The notes: generated by a model not told the origin, from the sequence alone. DNA of 64,000 nt from an uncultured Eubacteriales bacterium (GCA_934486895.1 CAKSQZ010000003.1:32737-96736), one strand, 5' to 3'; positions 1-8,956 are shown, counted from the first letter of the stretch. Numbers and translations are program-made.

Positions 1-701
1 TCTTCCCTGAGATGAGGATACTCAGAATGGACGCCGATACGACAATGGCACGCTTTTCGCATGAAGAAAAGCTGACGGCGTTTGCCGAACATAAATACGA
101 TGTCATGATCGGCACTCAGATGGTCGCAAAGGGGCTCGACTTCCCCGATGTTATGCTGGTGGGCGTTATCAATGCCGATGTGAGCCTGCACAGCACCGAT
201 TTCAAATCGACCGAAAAGACATTCGATCTTTTGACTCAGGTCATCGGCCGTTCCGGCAGAGCATCGGGCAACGGCCTTGCGCTGATCCAGACGACCGAGC
301 CCGACAATCCGATCATTGCTCTTTCGGCTCAGCAGGATTATGATAAGTTTTACAATATGGAGATACTCACCCGAAAGATGCTGACATATCCGCCCTACTG
401 CGATCTTTTGGTCTGCGGATTTATCGGCGACAGTGCGCAGAGAGCCATGACAGCGGCGAGAGCGATGTTTGACGGGATAACCGACTGCGTTAAAGCCGAT
501 CCGTCGCTCAAGCTGGTGATACTCGGACCTGCGGCGTGCAGTATTCCGAAAATCGGCGGAAAATATCGTTGCAGAATGCTTATTAAGTGCAAAAACAGCC
601 GCAATCTGCGTGATATGATACGGGACAATCTCGCCAAAACAGAAAAACAATTTAAAGATGTATCGGCTTTTGCGGATATGAATCCCGAAAATATTATTTA
701 A
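1..701 (+). CDS. priA: Primosomal protein N' (PriA helicase), C-terminal part, 5' truncated by window edge
   Basis: This is the C-terminal part of PriA, the superfamily 2 DNA helicase that reloads the replisome at stalled forks. The open frame runs in from the left edge, and the residues before the first in-frame Met (position 12) already read like PriA, so that Met is internal. Helicase motif V (GTQMVAKGLDFP) and motif VI (QVIGRSGRASG) are intact, followed by the usual C-terminal domain ending near codon 230 of the visible part. The cysteine zinc-binding region and the ATPase P-loop lie upstream, outside the window. It heads the Firmicutes cluster priA-def-fmt, with def starting 16 bp downstream. 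Confidence 0.95.
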   Translation, partial: FPEMRILRMDADTTMARFSHEEKLTAFAEHKYDVMIGTQMVAKGLDFPDVMLVGVINADVSLHSTDFKSTEKTFDLLTQVIGRSGRASGNGLALIQTTEPDNPIIALSAQQDYDKFYNMEILTRKMLTYPPYCDLLVCGFIGDSAQRAMTAARAMFDGITDCVKADPSLKLVILGPAACSIPKIGGKYRCRMLIKCKNSRNLRDMIRDNLAKTEKQFKDVSAFADMNPENII

Positions 702-717
702 ACAAAGGTGACTTACT

Positions 718-1182
718 ATGGCTATCCGAAAAATACTGAAAAAAGGAGACGACACGCTGACTAAAAAGTGCCGTCCTGTTGAAAAATTTGATAAGAAGCT
801 TTGGAAACTGCTCGACGATATGAGCGAGACTCTTGCCGATGCAAACGGCGCTGGTCTTGCAGCACCTCAGGTCGGTATTTTAAGGCGGCTTTGCATTGTG
901 GATATCGGCGATGAGGACGGTGTTATCGAACTCATCAATCCGGAGATAATTGCGTCCGACGGTTATCAGCGCACCGAAGAAGGCTGCCTTTCCTGCCCGG
1001 GTATCTGGGGATTCACAGAGCGCCCGATGACTGTCACCGTCAGAGCGTATGACCGTAACGGAAAGCAATTTGAGAAGACGGCTAGCGGACTTAAAGCGAA
1101 AGCGTTTTGCCATGAGATCGATCATCTCGACGGTATTCTTTTCACCGAAAAGGTCGTTGAATATATCGACCCCGAAGAATAA
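718..1182 (+). CDS. def: Peptide deformylase
   Basis: Peptide deformylase removes the formyl group from the N-terminal Met of new proteins in the cytoplasm. At 154 residues it has the usual length. All three family motifs are visible: GAGLAAPQVG (about residues 43-52), EGCLS with metal-ligand Cys90, and HEIDH with His132, Glu133 and His136. An AAAGGTG ribosome site lies just upstream of the ATG. It sits between priA and fmt; fmt encodes the enzyme that adds the formyl group, so the two opposing activities are cotranscribed, as in most Firmicutes. Confidence 0.97.
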   Translation: MAIRKILKKGDDTLTKKCRPVEKFDKKLWKLLDDMSETLADANGAGLAAPQVGILRRLCIVDIGDEDGVIELINPEIIASDGYQRTEEGCLSCPGIWGFTERPMTVTVRAYDRNGKQFEKTASGLKAKAFCHEIDHLDGILFTEKVVEYIDPEE

Positions 1183-1203
1183 AATTTGCGAGGTTTTTAA
1201 TAG

Positions 1204-2136
1204 ATGAAAATCGTTTTTATGGGCACTCCCGATTTTGCGGCAGAAAGCCTTGAAAGCCTTATAAAAGCAGGGCACGAGATCTGCGCTGTCTTCACTCAGC
1301 CCGACAAGCCTGTGGGAAGACGGCAGGTGCTGACCGCTCCTCCCGTGAAGCAGACTGCGCTCAAACACGGTCTGCCTGTTTACCAGCCGACATCGCTCAA
1401 AACAGGCGACAGCACCGAAATCATCAGAGAGCTTTCTCCCGATGTGTGCGCTGTTGTTGCCTACGGCAAGCTGCTGCCTGACGAAATACTTAAAATCCCG
1501 AAATTCGGCTGTGTTAATGTTCATGCTTCCCTGCTGCCGAAATACCGCGGCGCTTCCCCAATTCAGTGGGCGATCGTCTGCGGCGAGAAGCAGACAGGTG
1601 TTTGCACTATGCGGCTGGATCACGGAATGGACACAGGCGATGTTATACTCACAAAGACGGAGCCGATATACGACGACGACACAGCAGAAAGCCTTTGGGA
1701 CAGATTATCGGCAATAGGTGCAGACGCGCTTTGCGAAACGCTCAGCCTGCTCGACAGCGGAAAAGCGGCATTCACCCCGCAGGACGACAGTCTTGCGAGC
1801 TATGCTCCTATTATTAAAAAATCGGACGGACTGCTCGATTTTAATAAGTCGGCTTACACGCTCGACTGCCTTATAAGAGGGCTGCACTCATGGCCGGTCG
1901 CATTCACTTTTGCAGACGGCAAACGCCTTAAAGTCTACAAGGCAAAGCCGACACAGCATACCGGTGCAAGGCCTTATGAGATAATAGATGAAAGCGACGA
2001 ACTTTTGATCGGTTGCGGCGGAGACACTGCACTTATTATCGAAGAGTTGCAGGCAGAGGGCTCTAAGCGCATGAGCGCCCGAGACTTTTTGCGCGGCAAA
2101 AAAATCGGATCGATCGGAGACACTGCGAATGGCTGA
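1204..2136 (+). CDS. fmt: Methionyl-tRNA formyltransferase
   Basis: Fmt transfers a formyl group from 10-formyl-tetrahydrofolate to Met-tRNAfMet for translation initiation. It has 310 residues, typical for the family. It begins MKIVFMGTPDFA, contains the folate-binding and catalytic segment HASLLPKYRGASPIQWAI near residues 108-125, and has the C-terminal tRNA-binding OB domain. The ribosome site (GAGGTTT) is weak, in keeping with translation coupled to def 21 bp upstream. The stop overlaps the start of rsmB by 8 bp. Confidence 0.97.
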   Translation: MKIVFMGTPDFAAESLESLIKAGHEICAVFTQPDKPVGRRQVLTAPPVKQTALKHGLPVYQPTSLKTGDSTEIIRELSPDVCAVVAYGKLLPDEILKIPKFGCVNVHASLLPKYRGASPIQWAIVCGEKQTGVCTMRLDHGMDTGDVILTKTEPIYDDDTAESLWDRLSAIGADALCETLSLLDSGKAAFTPQDDSLASYAPIIKKSDGLLDFNKSAYTLDCLIRGLHSWPVAFTFADGKRLKVYKAKPTQHTGARPYEIIDESDELLIGCGGDTALIIEELQAEGSKRMSARDFLRGKKIGSIGDTANG

Positions 2137-3460
2137 TGCAAGGCTCACTGCGGCGAAAGCACTGCTTTATATGCGCCAAAACGACGGATACTCAAATATC
2201 GTTATCGACACGGCTTTATCCGAGTCCGGCCTTCGCGGTCAGGACAGAGCTTTTGCCTGTGCACTGTTTTACGGCATTATCGAGCGGCAGCTCACGCTCG
2301 ACTATATCATCAGCCTGCTGACCGACCGAAAAAGCCGAATAAAGCCGAAGGTGCGGATTGTACTGCAAATGGGGCTTTATCAGCTTTTATATATGGAAAA
2401 GGTGCCGGAGAGCGCCGCTGTCAACGAATCGGTAAAGCTTGTAAGAGCGCTCGGTGTCAACGCGGCGGCAGGGTTTATAAACGGTTGCCTGCGCTCGTTT
2501 TTACGCATGGGAAAGCGGTTTTCACTGCCCGAGGATAAACTGAATAAGCTCAGCATAAAATATTCATGCGATGAAAAAATTGTCGGTCGGCTTTGTGCTG
2601 ATTACGGCGATGAGTTTGCAGAAGAGATCCTTTGCGGCTTTGAAAAGCGAGATCTCGGTGTGACGCTCAGAGTGAACACGCTGAAAACTTCTGTTTCGGA
2701 CTATTTATCGAAGCTGCATTCTTGCGGTGTAGAAGCAGAGCAAAGCGGACTTTGCGACACCGCTGTCATAATCAAAAGCGCGGGAGATATCCGCTCGCTC
2801 TACGGTTACAAAGAAGGGCTGTTTCATGTTCAGGACATTGCCTCTCAGCTTTGTGCGAAGGCGGTATGCGCCGAACGCGGCATGAAAGTGATTGATGCCT
2901 GCGCCGCTCCCGGAGGAAAAGCTTTTTCGATAGCGGAGCTTATGAACGGAGACGGCGAAGTCACAGCCTGCGATAAATACGAACATAAGGTGAAAATGAT
3001 CGCGCTCGGCGCAAAGCGGCTCGGGCTCAACAATGTTTGCGCTGTTTTGAGAGATGCCGAAAGCGAAAGTAACAACCTTTACAATTTTGACAGAATTTTA
3101 TGCGATTTGCCTTGTTCGGGTATAGGAATTATAGCAAAAAAACCCGAAATTCGTTACAAAAATGTAGCATTACTTGACAATCTACCGGAATTACAGTATC
3201 ATTTATTAAGTCTACAATCGAATTTTTTGAAGGTCGGAGGTATACTTGTCTACTCCACCTGCACGCTTTTTAAAAGCGAAAACCGCGCTGTTTGCGAACG
3301 TTTTTTAAGCGAACACGACGACTTTGAACCGTACCCTGTTTTGCCGCAGATAAAGCGCGCGATAGATGAGCCGGAGAATATGCTCACACTGTTTCCCCAC
3401 ATTCACGGGACAGACGGTTTTTTTATCTCGGCATTTGTGAGAAAGGGGCATGACCGATGA
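2129..3460 (+). CDS. rsmB: 16S rRNA (cytosine(967)-C(5))-methyltransferase
   Basis: RsmB methylates C967 of 16S rRNA using S-adenosylmethionine. The 443-residue protein has an N-terminal NusB-like RNA-binding domain (about residues 1-130) and a C-terminal Rossmann methyltransferase domain. Visible signatures are the SAM-binding ACAAPGGKAF and the two cysteines of m5C methyltransferases, in CDLPCSGIGI and YSTCTLF. The ATG lies inside the end of fmt and the stop overlaps rlmN in an ATGA junction, so the three genes appear translationally coupled. Confidence 0.96.
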   Translation: MADARLTAAKALLYMRQNDGYSNIVIDTALSESGLRGQDRAFACALFYGIIERQLTLDYIISLLTDRKSRIKPKVRIVLQMGLYQLLYMEKVPESAAVNESVKLVRALGVNAAAGFINGCLRSFLRMGKRFSLPEDKLNKLSIKYSCDEKIVGRLCADYGDEFAEEILCGFEKRDLGVTLRVNTLKTSVSDYLSKLHSCGVEAEQSGLCDTAVIIKSAGDIRSLYGYKEGLFHVQDIASQLCAKAVCAERGMKVIDACAAPGGKAFSIAELMNGDGEVTACDKYEHKVKMIALGAKRLGLNNVCAVLRDAESESNNLYNFDRILCDLPCSGIGIIAKKPEIRYKNVALLDNLPELQYHLLSLQSNFLKVGGILVYSTCTLFKSENRAVCERFLSEHDDFEPYPVLPQIKRAIDEPENMLTLFPHIHGTDGFFISAFVRKGHDR

Positions 3461-4479
3461 CAGATCTCAGATCGCTCGACATTGATGAGCTTAAAGAGAT
3501 CACAGTCGGGTTGGGTGCGCAGAAATTCCGCGCAAAACAGATATACGATAAGCTTCATCGGCACGCGGCACGCGACTACGATGAACTTAACAATCTGCCG
3601 AAGCAGTTGCTTTCAAAACTCAAAGAGCAATATTATATATCGCGCTGCGAGATAGAAAAAAAGCTTTGCTCTAAGATAGACGGCACTGTGAAATACCTCT
3701 ATCGGCTGACAGACGGCGAATATATCGAATCAGTCGTTATGCAGTATAAACACGGCTGGTCGATCTGTGTTTCGACTCAGGCAGGCTGTGCGATGGGCTG
3801 CAGATTTTGCGCTTCGACAAAGAACGGCAGGCGCAGAAATCTTACCGCAGGAGAGATACTCGATCAGATATATGAAGCCGAGCGCGATCTTTCGATCAGA
3901 ATTTCAAACATTGTCTTAATGGGCATGGGCGAACCGCTCGACAATTTCGAGAATGTTTTAAAATTTTTGAAAATGGTGAGCGATGAAAACGGGATAAACA
4001 TAGGAATGAGACATATCTCGCTTTCGACCTGCGGTCTGGTGGACAAGATATACAAGCTTGCCGATCTTAATTTACAGCTGACGCTTTCTATATCGCTGCA
4101 CGCGCCGACCGACGAGATCAGAAGCTCGATGATGCCTATAAACGATCGCTGGAACATCGATGAACTGCTAAAAGCCTGCAGGCACTACATTGAAAAGACA
4201 GGCAGGCGGATCTCATTTGAATATTCGGTCGTAGCGGGAGTGAACGACAGCGACGAATGTGCCTTAAAGCTGTGCGACAGGCTCAAGGGAATGCTGTGCC
4301 ATGTCAATCTCATTCCGATAAACACGATAAAAGAGAGCGGTTTTCAGCGCCCGGATATGAAAAAGATAAAGCATTTTGAAAGTGTTTTGCAAAGCCACGG
4401 CATAAACACAACTATAAGAAGAACTCTCGGAGCGGATATTGCCGCATCGTGCGGTCAGCTCAGAGGAGAGATGATTTAA
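3457..4479 (+). CDS. rlmN: Dual-specificity 23S rRNA/tRNA adenine C2 methyltransferase (radical SAM)
   Basis: RlmN is a radical SAM enzyme that makes 2-methyladenosine at A2503 of 23S rRNA and A37 of some tRNAs. It is 340 residues long. The iron-sulfur cluster cysteines are seen as CAMGCRFC (Cys111, Cys115, Cys118), preceded by VSTQAGC. The C-terminal SCGQL carries the second methyl-shuttling cysteine. The pattern fits RlmN rather than a resistance Cfr because it sits in the conserved housekeeping cluster; sequence alone at this depth does not strictly exclude Cfr-like activity. Confidence 0.95.
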   Translation: MTDLRSLDIDELKEITVGLGAQKFRAKQIYDKLHRHAARDYDELNNLPKQLLSKLKEQYYISRCEIEKKLCSKIDGTVKYLYRLTDGEYIESVVMQYKHGWSICVSTQAGCAMGCRFCASTKNGRRRNLTAGEILDQIYEAERDLSIRISNIVLMGMGEPLDNFENVLKFLKMVSDENGINIGMRHISLSTCGLVDKIYKLADLNLQLTLSISLHAPTDEIRSSMMPINDRWNIDELLKACRHYIEKTGRRISFEYSVVAGVNDSDECALKLCDRLKGMLCHVNLIPINTIKESGFQRPDMKKIKHFESVLQSHGINTTIRRTLGADIAASCGQLRGEMI

Positions 4480-4497
4480 AAACGGAGGTGATGCTTT

Positions 4498-5232
4498 GTG
4501 CGGACTATCGGCAAAACCGATAAGGGCAAGGTCAGAAGAACAAATCAGGATTGCTTTTCGGTGATCGAGCTTGCAAACGGTCTTACAGCGGTCGTTCTGT
4601 GTGACGGTATGGGCGGTGCTAAAGGCGGCAATGTCGCATCGGACACTGCGGTGACGATCATCAGCGAACATATCAAGCGGTTTGCCTATGATAATATGCG
4701 AAGCCAGAGCATCAAATCCCTGCTCGAATCCGCTGTTATGGCGGCAAATGCGACAATTTTTGACCGTGCCGAGAACGATGATAACCTTTCCGGAATGGGC
4801 ACAACGGTTGTTGCGGCGATCTTCTGCGACAATGTTGCATACATTACTCACGCGGGCGACAGCAGAGCATATATTATCAAAAACAAGGAAAAGCTTGAAC
4901 AGATAACTACCGATCATTCGATTGTTCAGCACCTTTATGAGATCGGTCAGATCTCGAAGGAGGAGGCGCTCAATCACCCGACGCGGAATGTGATAACAAG
5001 GGCGGTCGGAGTTCAGGAATCGATCAAGACAGACCATGACGAGATCGATTACGGCGATGATGATATTTTTCTCTTCTGCTCCGACGGTCTTACGAACTAT
5101 GTGAGCGACGAGGATATACTGAGCACCGTTCGGGATAATGATTTTTATTCCTGCGCGGACATACTTGTGGAAAAAGCGCTCGATGGCGGCGGCGGCGATA
5201 ATGTCACCGTTGTTCTTGCAAGCGAAGGATAA
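4498..5232 (+). CDS. prpC: PP2C-type serine/threonine protein phosphatase
   Basis: This is the metal-dependent phosphatase that reverses phosphorylation by the neighbouring PASTA kinase. It is 244 residues, a minimal catalytic domain without a transmembrane segment, so cytoplasmic. PP2C motifs in order are LCDGMGGAKGG, HAGDSRAY, CSDGLTNYV and GGGDNVTVV, which carry the metal-binding aspartates. The start is a GTG at 4498 with a strong GGAGGTG ribosome site 8 bp upstream; the nearby ATG at 4491 is out of frame. The phosphatase-kinase order is conserved across Firmicutes. Confidence 0.95.
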   Translation: MRTIGKTDKGKVRRTNQDCFSVIELANGLTAVVLCDGMGGAKGGNVASDTAVTIISEHIKRFAYDNMRSQSIKSLLESAVMAANATIFDRAENDDNLSGMGTTVVAAIFCDNVAYITHAGDSRAYIIKNKEKLEQITTDHSIVQHLYEIGQISKEEALNHPTRNVITRAVGVQESIKTDHDEIDYGDDDIFLFCSDGLTNYVSDEDILSTVRDNDFYSCADILVEKALDGGGGDNVTVVLASEG

Positions 5233-5292
5233 AAATTAGCGCAGACATTTTCAAACCGACTGTCTGCGTGCAACGAAAGGAAGGGGACACAC

Positions 5293-7065
5293 ATGGACAA
5301 TCTTGTCGGAAAGCGACTTGACGGAAGATATGAGATAAGCGAGCTCATCGGAATCGGCGGCATGGCTGTTGTTTACAAAGCCTATGACAATGTTGACGAC
5401 AGAACGGTTGCTATCAAGATCCTGAAAGAAGAATTTCTTGCGAATGCCGAATTCAGAAGAAGATTTCAGAATGAATCCAAGGCTATCGCCGTGCTTTCGC
5501 ACCCCAACATCGTAAAGGTTTATGATGTAAGCTTCGGAGATGTGCTTCAATATATAGTTATGGAATATGTTGACGGCATAACTCTAAAAGAGTATATCAA
5601 TCAAAGGGGCGTTATCGAATGGCGCGAGGCTATTCATTTCACCTCGCAGATCTTGAAAGCGCTTGAACATGCTCACGAAAAAGGCATTGTTCACCGCGAT
5701 ATCAAGCCGCAAAACATTATGCTTCTGAGAAATGGCGAGATCAAGGTCACCGACTTTGGCATTGCGCGTTTTTCGCGCAGCAGCCAGCCCACTATGACCG
5801 ACAAGGCGATCGGCTCGGTGCATTATATCAGCCCTGAGCAGGCGAGGGGCGATTTCACAGACGGCAGATCCGATATTTATTCAGTCGGTATCATGCTCTA
5901 TGAGATGACAACGGGCAGAGTGCCGTTCCAATCGGACAGCGCGGTTTCCGTTGCAATAATGCAGCTGCAAAACGAACCGGAACGCCCGACGGCTATCAAT
6001 CCCGATATTCCGAGGGGACTTGAGGAGATCACTCTCAAGGCAATGCAGAAAGACCCTGATAATCGTTTTGAAAGCGCGAGGGAAATGCTCTATGACCTTG
6101 AAGAGGTCAAGATGAATGAGCAATTTATCTTCGATTACAAATACGATACTCCGCATGAGTCAAAATCAAAGTTGCACGATCACCGCGAAAGAGAGCCTTA
6201 TGATCCGCATGACCGCCACCCGAAAAAGCAGCAAAACAGCAGGGACGACAACGGTAAATCTCCGCTCGTTGCCGTGCTTTCGGGAGTTGCAGCGATATTT
6301 ATTATCGCTGTTGTTGCAGTCATTGTTATCGGATACAGTGTGTTCAACGACACGGGTGCGACGCTTAAATGTCCGAACCTTGTCGGCAAAGTCTATAATG
6401 AGATTATAGCCGATCCGGATTTCAAATCATTCAATATAACTGTTGAAAGCACAGATTACAACTCGGAATATAAAGACGGCGAGATCTACCGTCAGTCGCC
6501 CGAGGCAGGAAAGACCATAAAGGAAGACACGGTTATCAAAGTCAGAGTGAGCAAGGGTGCGCAGACGATGGTGCTTGAAAACTACACCAATCAGGAGTTC
6601 AAGCGTGTTAAAGAACTGCTCACAGGTGAGATGGGTCTTAAGGTTTCGCAGGTCGATCAGCCGAGCGACAATGTAAACGAAGGCTACATTATCGAGACTA
6701 TTCCGCCCGCAGGAAGCAATATCCGCACGGGAGAAACAATCACGGTGTATGTCAGCAGCGGCAAGGAAGTTCAGCAGGTCAAGATCAGCGACTATGTCGG
6801 TATGGATTATGAATCCGCCGAAAAGGAGCTTCGCAGCAAGGGTCTGTCTGTACACACATCGTATATCGACAGTTCGGAATATCCGAAAAAAGGATTTGTT
6901 GTCCGCCAGAGTGAGAAAGCCGGCTATGTTGATAAGGGCTCTTCAATAACGCTTTATATCAGCACAGGGAACCTCCCGACAACTGTTCCGCCGACAGAGG
7001 CTACGACTACGGCTCCCTCTGCGACCGAAGCACCGGCACCCGCAGGCTCAAACGGACAGGAATAA
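5293..7065 (+). CDS. prkC: PASTA-domain serine/threonine protein kinase
   Basis: A membrane kinase that senses cell-wall muropeptides and, in Bacillus, triggers spore germination. Of 590 residues, about 1-265 form the Hanks-type kinase: glycine loop G20-V27, ATP lysine K42, catalytic HRDIKPQN with Asp136, and DFGIAR. A charged linker follows, then one transmembrane segment near residues 324-350. Three PASTA repeats occupy roughly 357-560 outside the cell, and a Thr/Pro-rich tail ends the protein. AAGGAAGGGG lies before the ATG. It follows prpC and precedes rsgA by 2 bp. The kinase is known to phosphorylate RsgA homologues in Bacillus. Confidence 0.95.
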   Translation: MDNLVGKRLDGRYEISELIGIGGMAVVYKAYDNVDDRTVAIKILKEEFLANAEFRRRFQNESKAIAVLSHPNIVKVYDVSFGDVLQYIVMEYVDGITLKEYINQRGVIEWREAIHFTSQILKALEHAHEKGIVHRDIKPQNIMLLRNGEIKVTDFGIARFSRSSQPTMTDKAIGSVHYISPEQARGDFTDGRSDIYSVGIMLYEMTTGRVPFQSDSAVSVAIMQLQNEPERPTAINPDIPRGLEEITLKAMQKDPDNRFESAREMLYDLEEVKMNEQFIFDYKYDTPHESKSKLHDHREREPYDPHDRHPKKQQNSRDDNGKSPLVAVLSGVAAIFIIAVVAVIVIGYSVFNDTGATLKCPNLVGKVYNEIIADPDFKSFNITVESTDYNSEYKDGEIYRQSPEAGKTIKEDTVIKVRVSKGAQTMVLENYTNQEFKRVKELLTGEMGLKVSQVDQPSDNVNEGYIIETIPPAGSNIRTGETITVYVSSGKEVQQVKISDYVGMDYESAEKELRSKGLSVHTSYIDSSEYPKKGFVVRQSEKAGYVDKGSSITLYISTGNLPTTVPPTEATTTAPSATEAPAPAGSNGQE

Positions 7066-7067
7066 AG

Positions 7068-7949
7068 ATGAACGGTATAATTATCAAGGCTATCGCCGGT
7101 TTCTACTATGTGGATACCGGCGATACCGTTATTGAATGCAAGGCGCGCGGCAAGTTTCGCAAGGGGCTTTCGCCGCTGACGGGAGATAAAGTCGAGATCA
7201 GTGTGCAGGACAATGCGGGCACAATCGAGCGTATTTTCGACCGCAAAAATGCGCTTGTCCGTCCGCCGCTTGCAAATCTAGATCTGCTTTTTATCATTGC
7301 ATCCACAGGCGATCCCGCGCCGAATTATTTTGTTATCGATAAGCTGACGGTTTATGCCGAGCATTGCGGCATCACACCGGTGATCGTTGCAAACAAGCCG
7401 GATATTGCGCCGCCCGATGAATTGCTTGAAATTTATAAATCGGCAGGGTATCGCACTATTCGTGCAAGCGGCAATAACGGTGACGGCGCCGGAGAGATCC
7501 GCGATATGATAAACGGCAGGATCTGTGCTTTCACCGGCAATTCGGGAGTCGGAAAATCGTCGATACTCAATCATATTATGCCGTCGCTTTCGCTTGAAAC
7601 GGCGCATACGAGTAAAAAGCTCGGCAGAGGCAGACACACGACTCGTCATACCGAACTGTTTCGCTGCGGCGGCGGTTACATTGCGGACACACCGGGTTTT
7701 TCGAGCTTTGAGCTTCAGGACGAGCTGTTTATCCGCAAGGAGTCTATCGCAAACTGTTTTCCCGAGTTTGAGCCGTTTATCGGAGAGTGCAAATTTACAT
7801 CCTGTTCGCACACAGGCGAAAAAGGTTGTGCTATATCAAGCGCAGCGGAGGACGGCAGGATAGCGAAAAGCCGCTTTGAAAGCTATGTAAGAATGTATCG
7901 CGATGCGGCAAAGATACCCGAATGGGAACTCAACAAAAGAAAGCAGTGA
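7068..7949 (+). CDS. rsgA: Ribosome small-subunit-dependent GTPase A
   Basis: RsgA is a circularly permuted GTPase that checks late maturation of the 30S subunit. In 293 residues there is an N-terminal OB fold, then GTPase motifs in permuted order: NKPD (G4), GNSGVGKSS (G1), and DTPGFSSFEL (G3). The C-terminal zinc knuckle has Cys-Thr-Ser-Cys-x-His and a further Cys (CKFTSCSHTGEKGC). It starts 2 bp after prkC, so it is probably coupled to it. In many Firmicutes rpe follows rsgA; here thiN follows directly. Confidence 0.95.
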   Translation: MNGIIIKAIAGFYYVDTGDTVIECKARGKFRKGLSPLTGDKVEISVQDNAGTIERIFDRKNALVRPPLANLDLLFIIASTGDPAPNYFVIDKLTVYAEHCGITPVIVANKPDIAPPDELLEIYKSAGYRTIRASGNNGDGAGEIRDMINGRICAFTGNSGVGKSSILNHIMPSLSLETAHTSKKLGRGRHTTRHTELFRCGGGYIADTPGFSSFELQDELFIRKESIANCFPEFEPFIGECKFTSCSHTGEKGCAISSAAEDGRIAKSRFESYVRMYRDAAKIPEWELNKRKQ

Positions 7950-8596
7950 CGGTTTTGATAAATAAAAATAGCCGCTGTGTTATTATTGCAGGCGGCGTGA
8001 TCGACAATGCGGAAATAGTAAAGTCGAGAATAAAAGACGGTGATTTCGTTGTTTATTGCGACAGTGCTTTGAGATATAAAAATGCGCTCGGAGCAGCGCC
8101 TCAGCTGATAGTCGGGGACTTCGATTCGTTCGACCGAAAAAACGTCAACGACAGTTGCGAGATTATAACGCTGAAGCCCGAAAAAGACGAAACCGACAGC
8201 TTCCACGCTGTCAAAACAGTGCTTGAGCGCGGATTTCGGGATATACTTATCCTCGGCGGTACAGGCGGCAGATTCGATCACACAATGGCGAATGTCAGCG
8301 CGCTGTGCTATATTGATAAACACGGTGCTCGCGGCGAAATGGCAGACAGTTCGGGCAGATATTTTATTCTGAGCGACGGAAGCTTTGAGATTAAAAAGGG
8401 CGAATGCAGATATTTCGGCATTATTCCGCTTGACACACCGATCGAAGATCTGTCGATCACAGGCGCGAAATATCCGCTGTCGCACGCAAAAGTCGATTTT
8501 GATTATCTCTACACGACCAGCAACGAAGTTAGCTCCGATAAATGCGTTATTACACTGAAAAACGCAAGAGCGCTTATTTTTCTTGCCGATCGATGA
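7922..8596 (+). CDS. thiN: Thiamine pyrophosphokinase
   Basis: ThiN transfers pyrophosphate from ATP to thiamine to give the cofactor TPP. The 224-residue frame has the family motifs VGDFDSF (metal binding), LKPEKDETDS and GGTGGRFDH. The ATG at 7922 overlaps rsgA by 28 bp; a GTG at 7946, which overlaps the rsgA stop by 4 bp, is an equally likely start and would put the first strand (CVIIAGG) close to the N terminus as is usual. Neither has a strong ribosome site. No TPP riboswitch is seen. Confidence 0.92.
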   Translation: MGTQQKKAVTVLINKNSRCVIIAGGVIDNAEIVKSRIKDGDFVVYCDSALRYKNALGAAPQLIVGDFDSFDRKNVNDSCEIITLKPEKDETDSFHAVKTVLERGFRDILILGGTGGRFDHTMANVSALCYIDKHGARGEMADSSGRYFILSDGSFEIKKGECRYFGIIPLDTPIEDLSITGAKYPLSHAKVDFDYLYTTSNEVSSDKCVITLKNARALIFLADR

Positions 8597-8622
8597 ACAA
8601 AAAACCGCTTTTTTGATATAAT
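8594..8622 (+). promoter_or_regulatory. Possible sigma-A promoter before the small gene/spoVM pair
   Basis: TGAACA at 8594-8599, a 17-bp spacer, and TATAAT at 8617-8622. The -10 is perfect and the -35 matches four of six. It would allow the 52-residue gene and spoVM to be transcribed apart from the upstream cluster. A sporulation sigma factor could also read this region; no clear sigma-E or sigma-K match was found by eye. Confidence 0.5.
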
Positions 8623-8676
8623 GTTATTGTGACCGCGAAACAGCGGAACGATGCAAACGGGAAAGCGGTGTTTTTT

Positions 8677-8835
8677 ATGAGAAAGCGGCCTTGCCGAAAC
8701 AAAAACAGAGCGCAGGCCCTTTGCGCTTTCGGGCTCGGTATCATCATCGCGACATTTCTTCCCTACAAAGCGCTGATGCTGGTACTCGGGATCACGCTGA
8801 TGCTTCTCGGGTTTGCATACATGAAATGTCACTGA
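8677..8835 (+). CDS. Small membrane protein of unknown function, upstream of spoVM
   Basis: I do not recognise this gene. From the ATG at 8677 it encodes 52 residues: a very basic N terminus (RKRPCRNKNR) followed by two closely spaced hydrophobic stretches (about residues 13-24 and 28-46), which suggests a membrane hairpin, ending CH. A GTG at 8629 would add 16 residues but has no better ribosome site. Its stop lies just before the GAGGAGG ribosome site of spoVM, so the two are cotranscribed. The position suggests a sporulation or membrane role, but that is inference. Confidence 0.55.
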   Translation: MRKRPCRNKNRAQALCAFGLGIIIATFLPYKALMLVLGITLMLLGFAYMKCH

Positions 8836-8848
8836 GGAGGCGTTTTGT

Positions 8849-8920
8849 ATGACAGTTGTTGTTGTGAAAAGTCCGAAAATGCTCAGAGGTATACTAAAAA
8901 AGATATTTAAAATAAAATAA
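8849..8920 (+). CDS. spoVM: Stage V sporulation protein M (SpoVM), 23 residues
   Basis: A 23-codon ATG-TAA frame reading MTVVVVKSPKMLRGILKKI followed by FKIK. A strong GAGGAGG ribosome site ends 8-9 bp before the ATG. It aligns without gaps to the amphipathic SpoVM peptide of Bacillus (26 residues), keeping Lys7, Pro9, Lys10, Leu12, Gly14 and Ile15, the region that inserts in the convex forespore membrane and anchors SpoIVA coat assembly. Gene order supports it: in Bacillus spoVM also lies directly downstream of prpC-prkC-rsgA-rpe-thiN. A perfect terminator follows at once. Confidence 0.85.
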   Translation: MTVVVVKSPKMLRGILKKIFKIK

Positions 8921-8922
8921 AC

Positions 8923-8956
8923 GTACGCCGTGCTGAAAGCACGGCGTACTTCTTTT
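8923..8956 (+). terminator. Intrinsic terminator after spoVM
   Basis: A perfect 12-bp stem (GTACGCCGTGCT, 8923-8934, pairing with 8938-8949), a GAA loop and a T-rich tail. It ends the long priA-to-spoVM cluster 2 bp after the spoVM stop. Confidence 0.9.
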
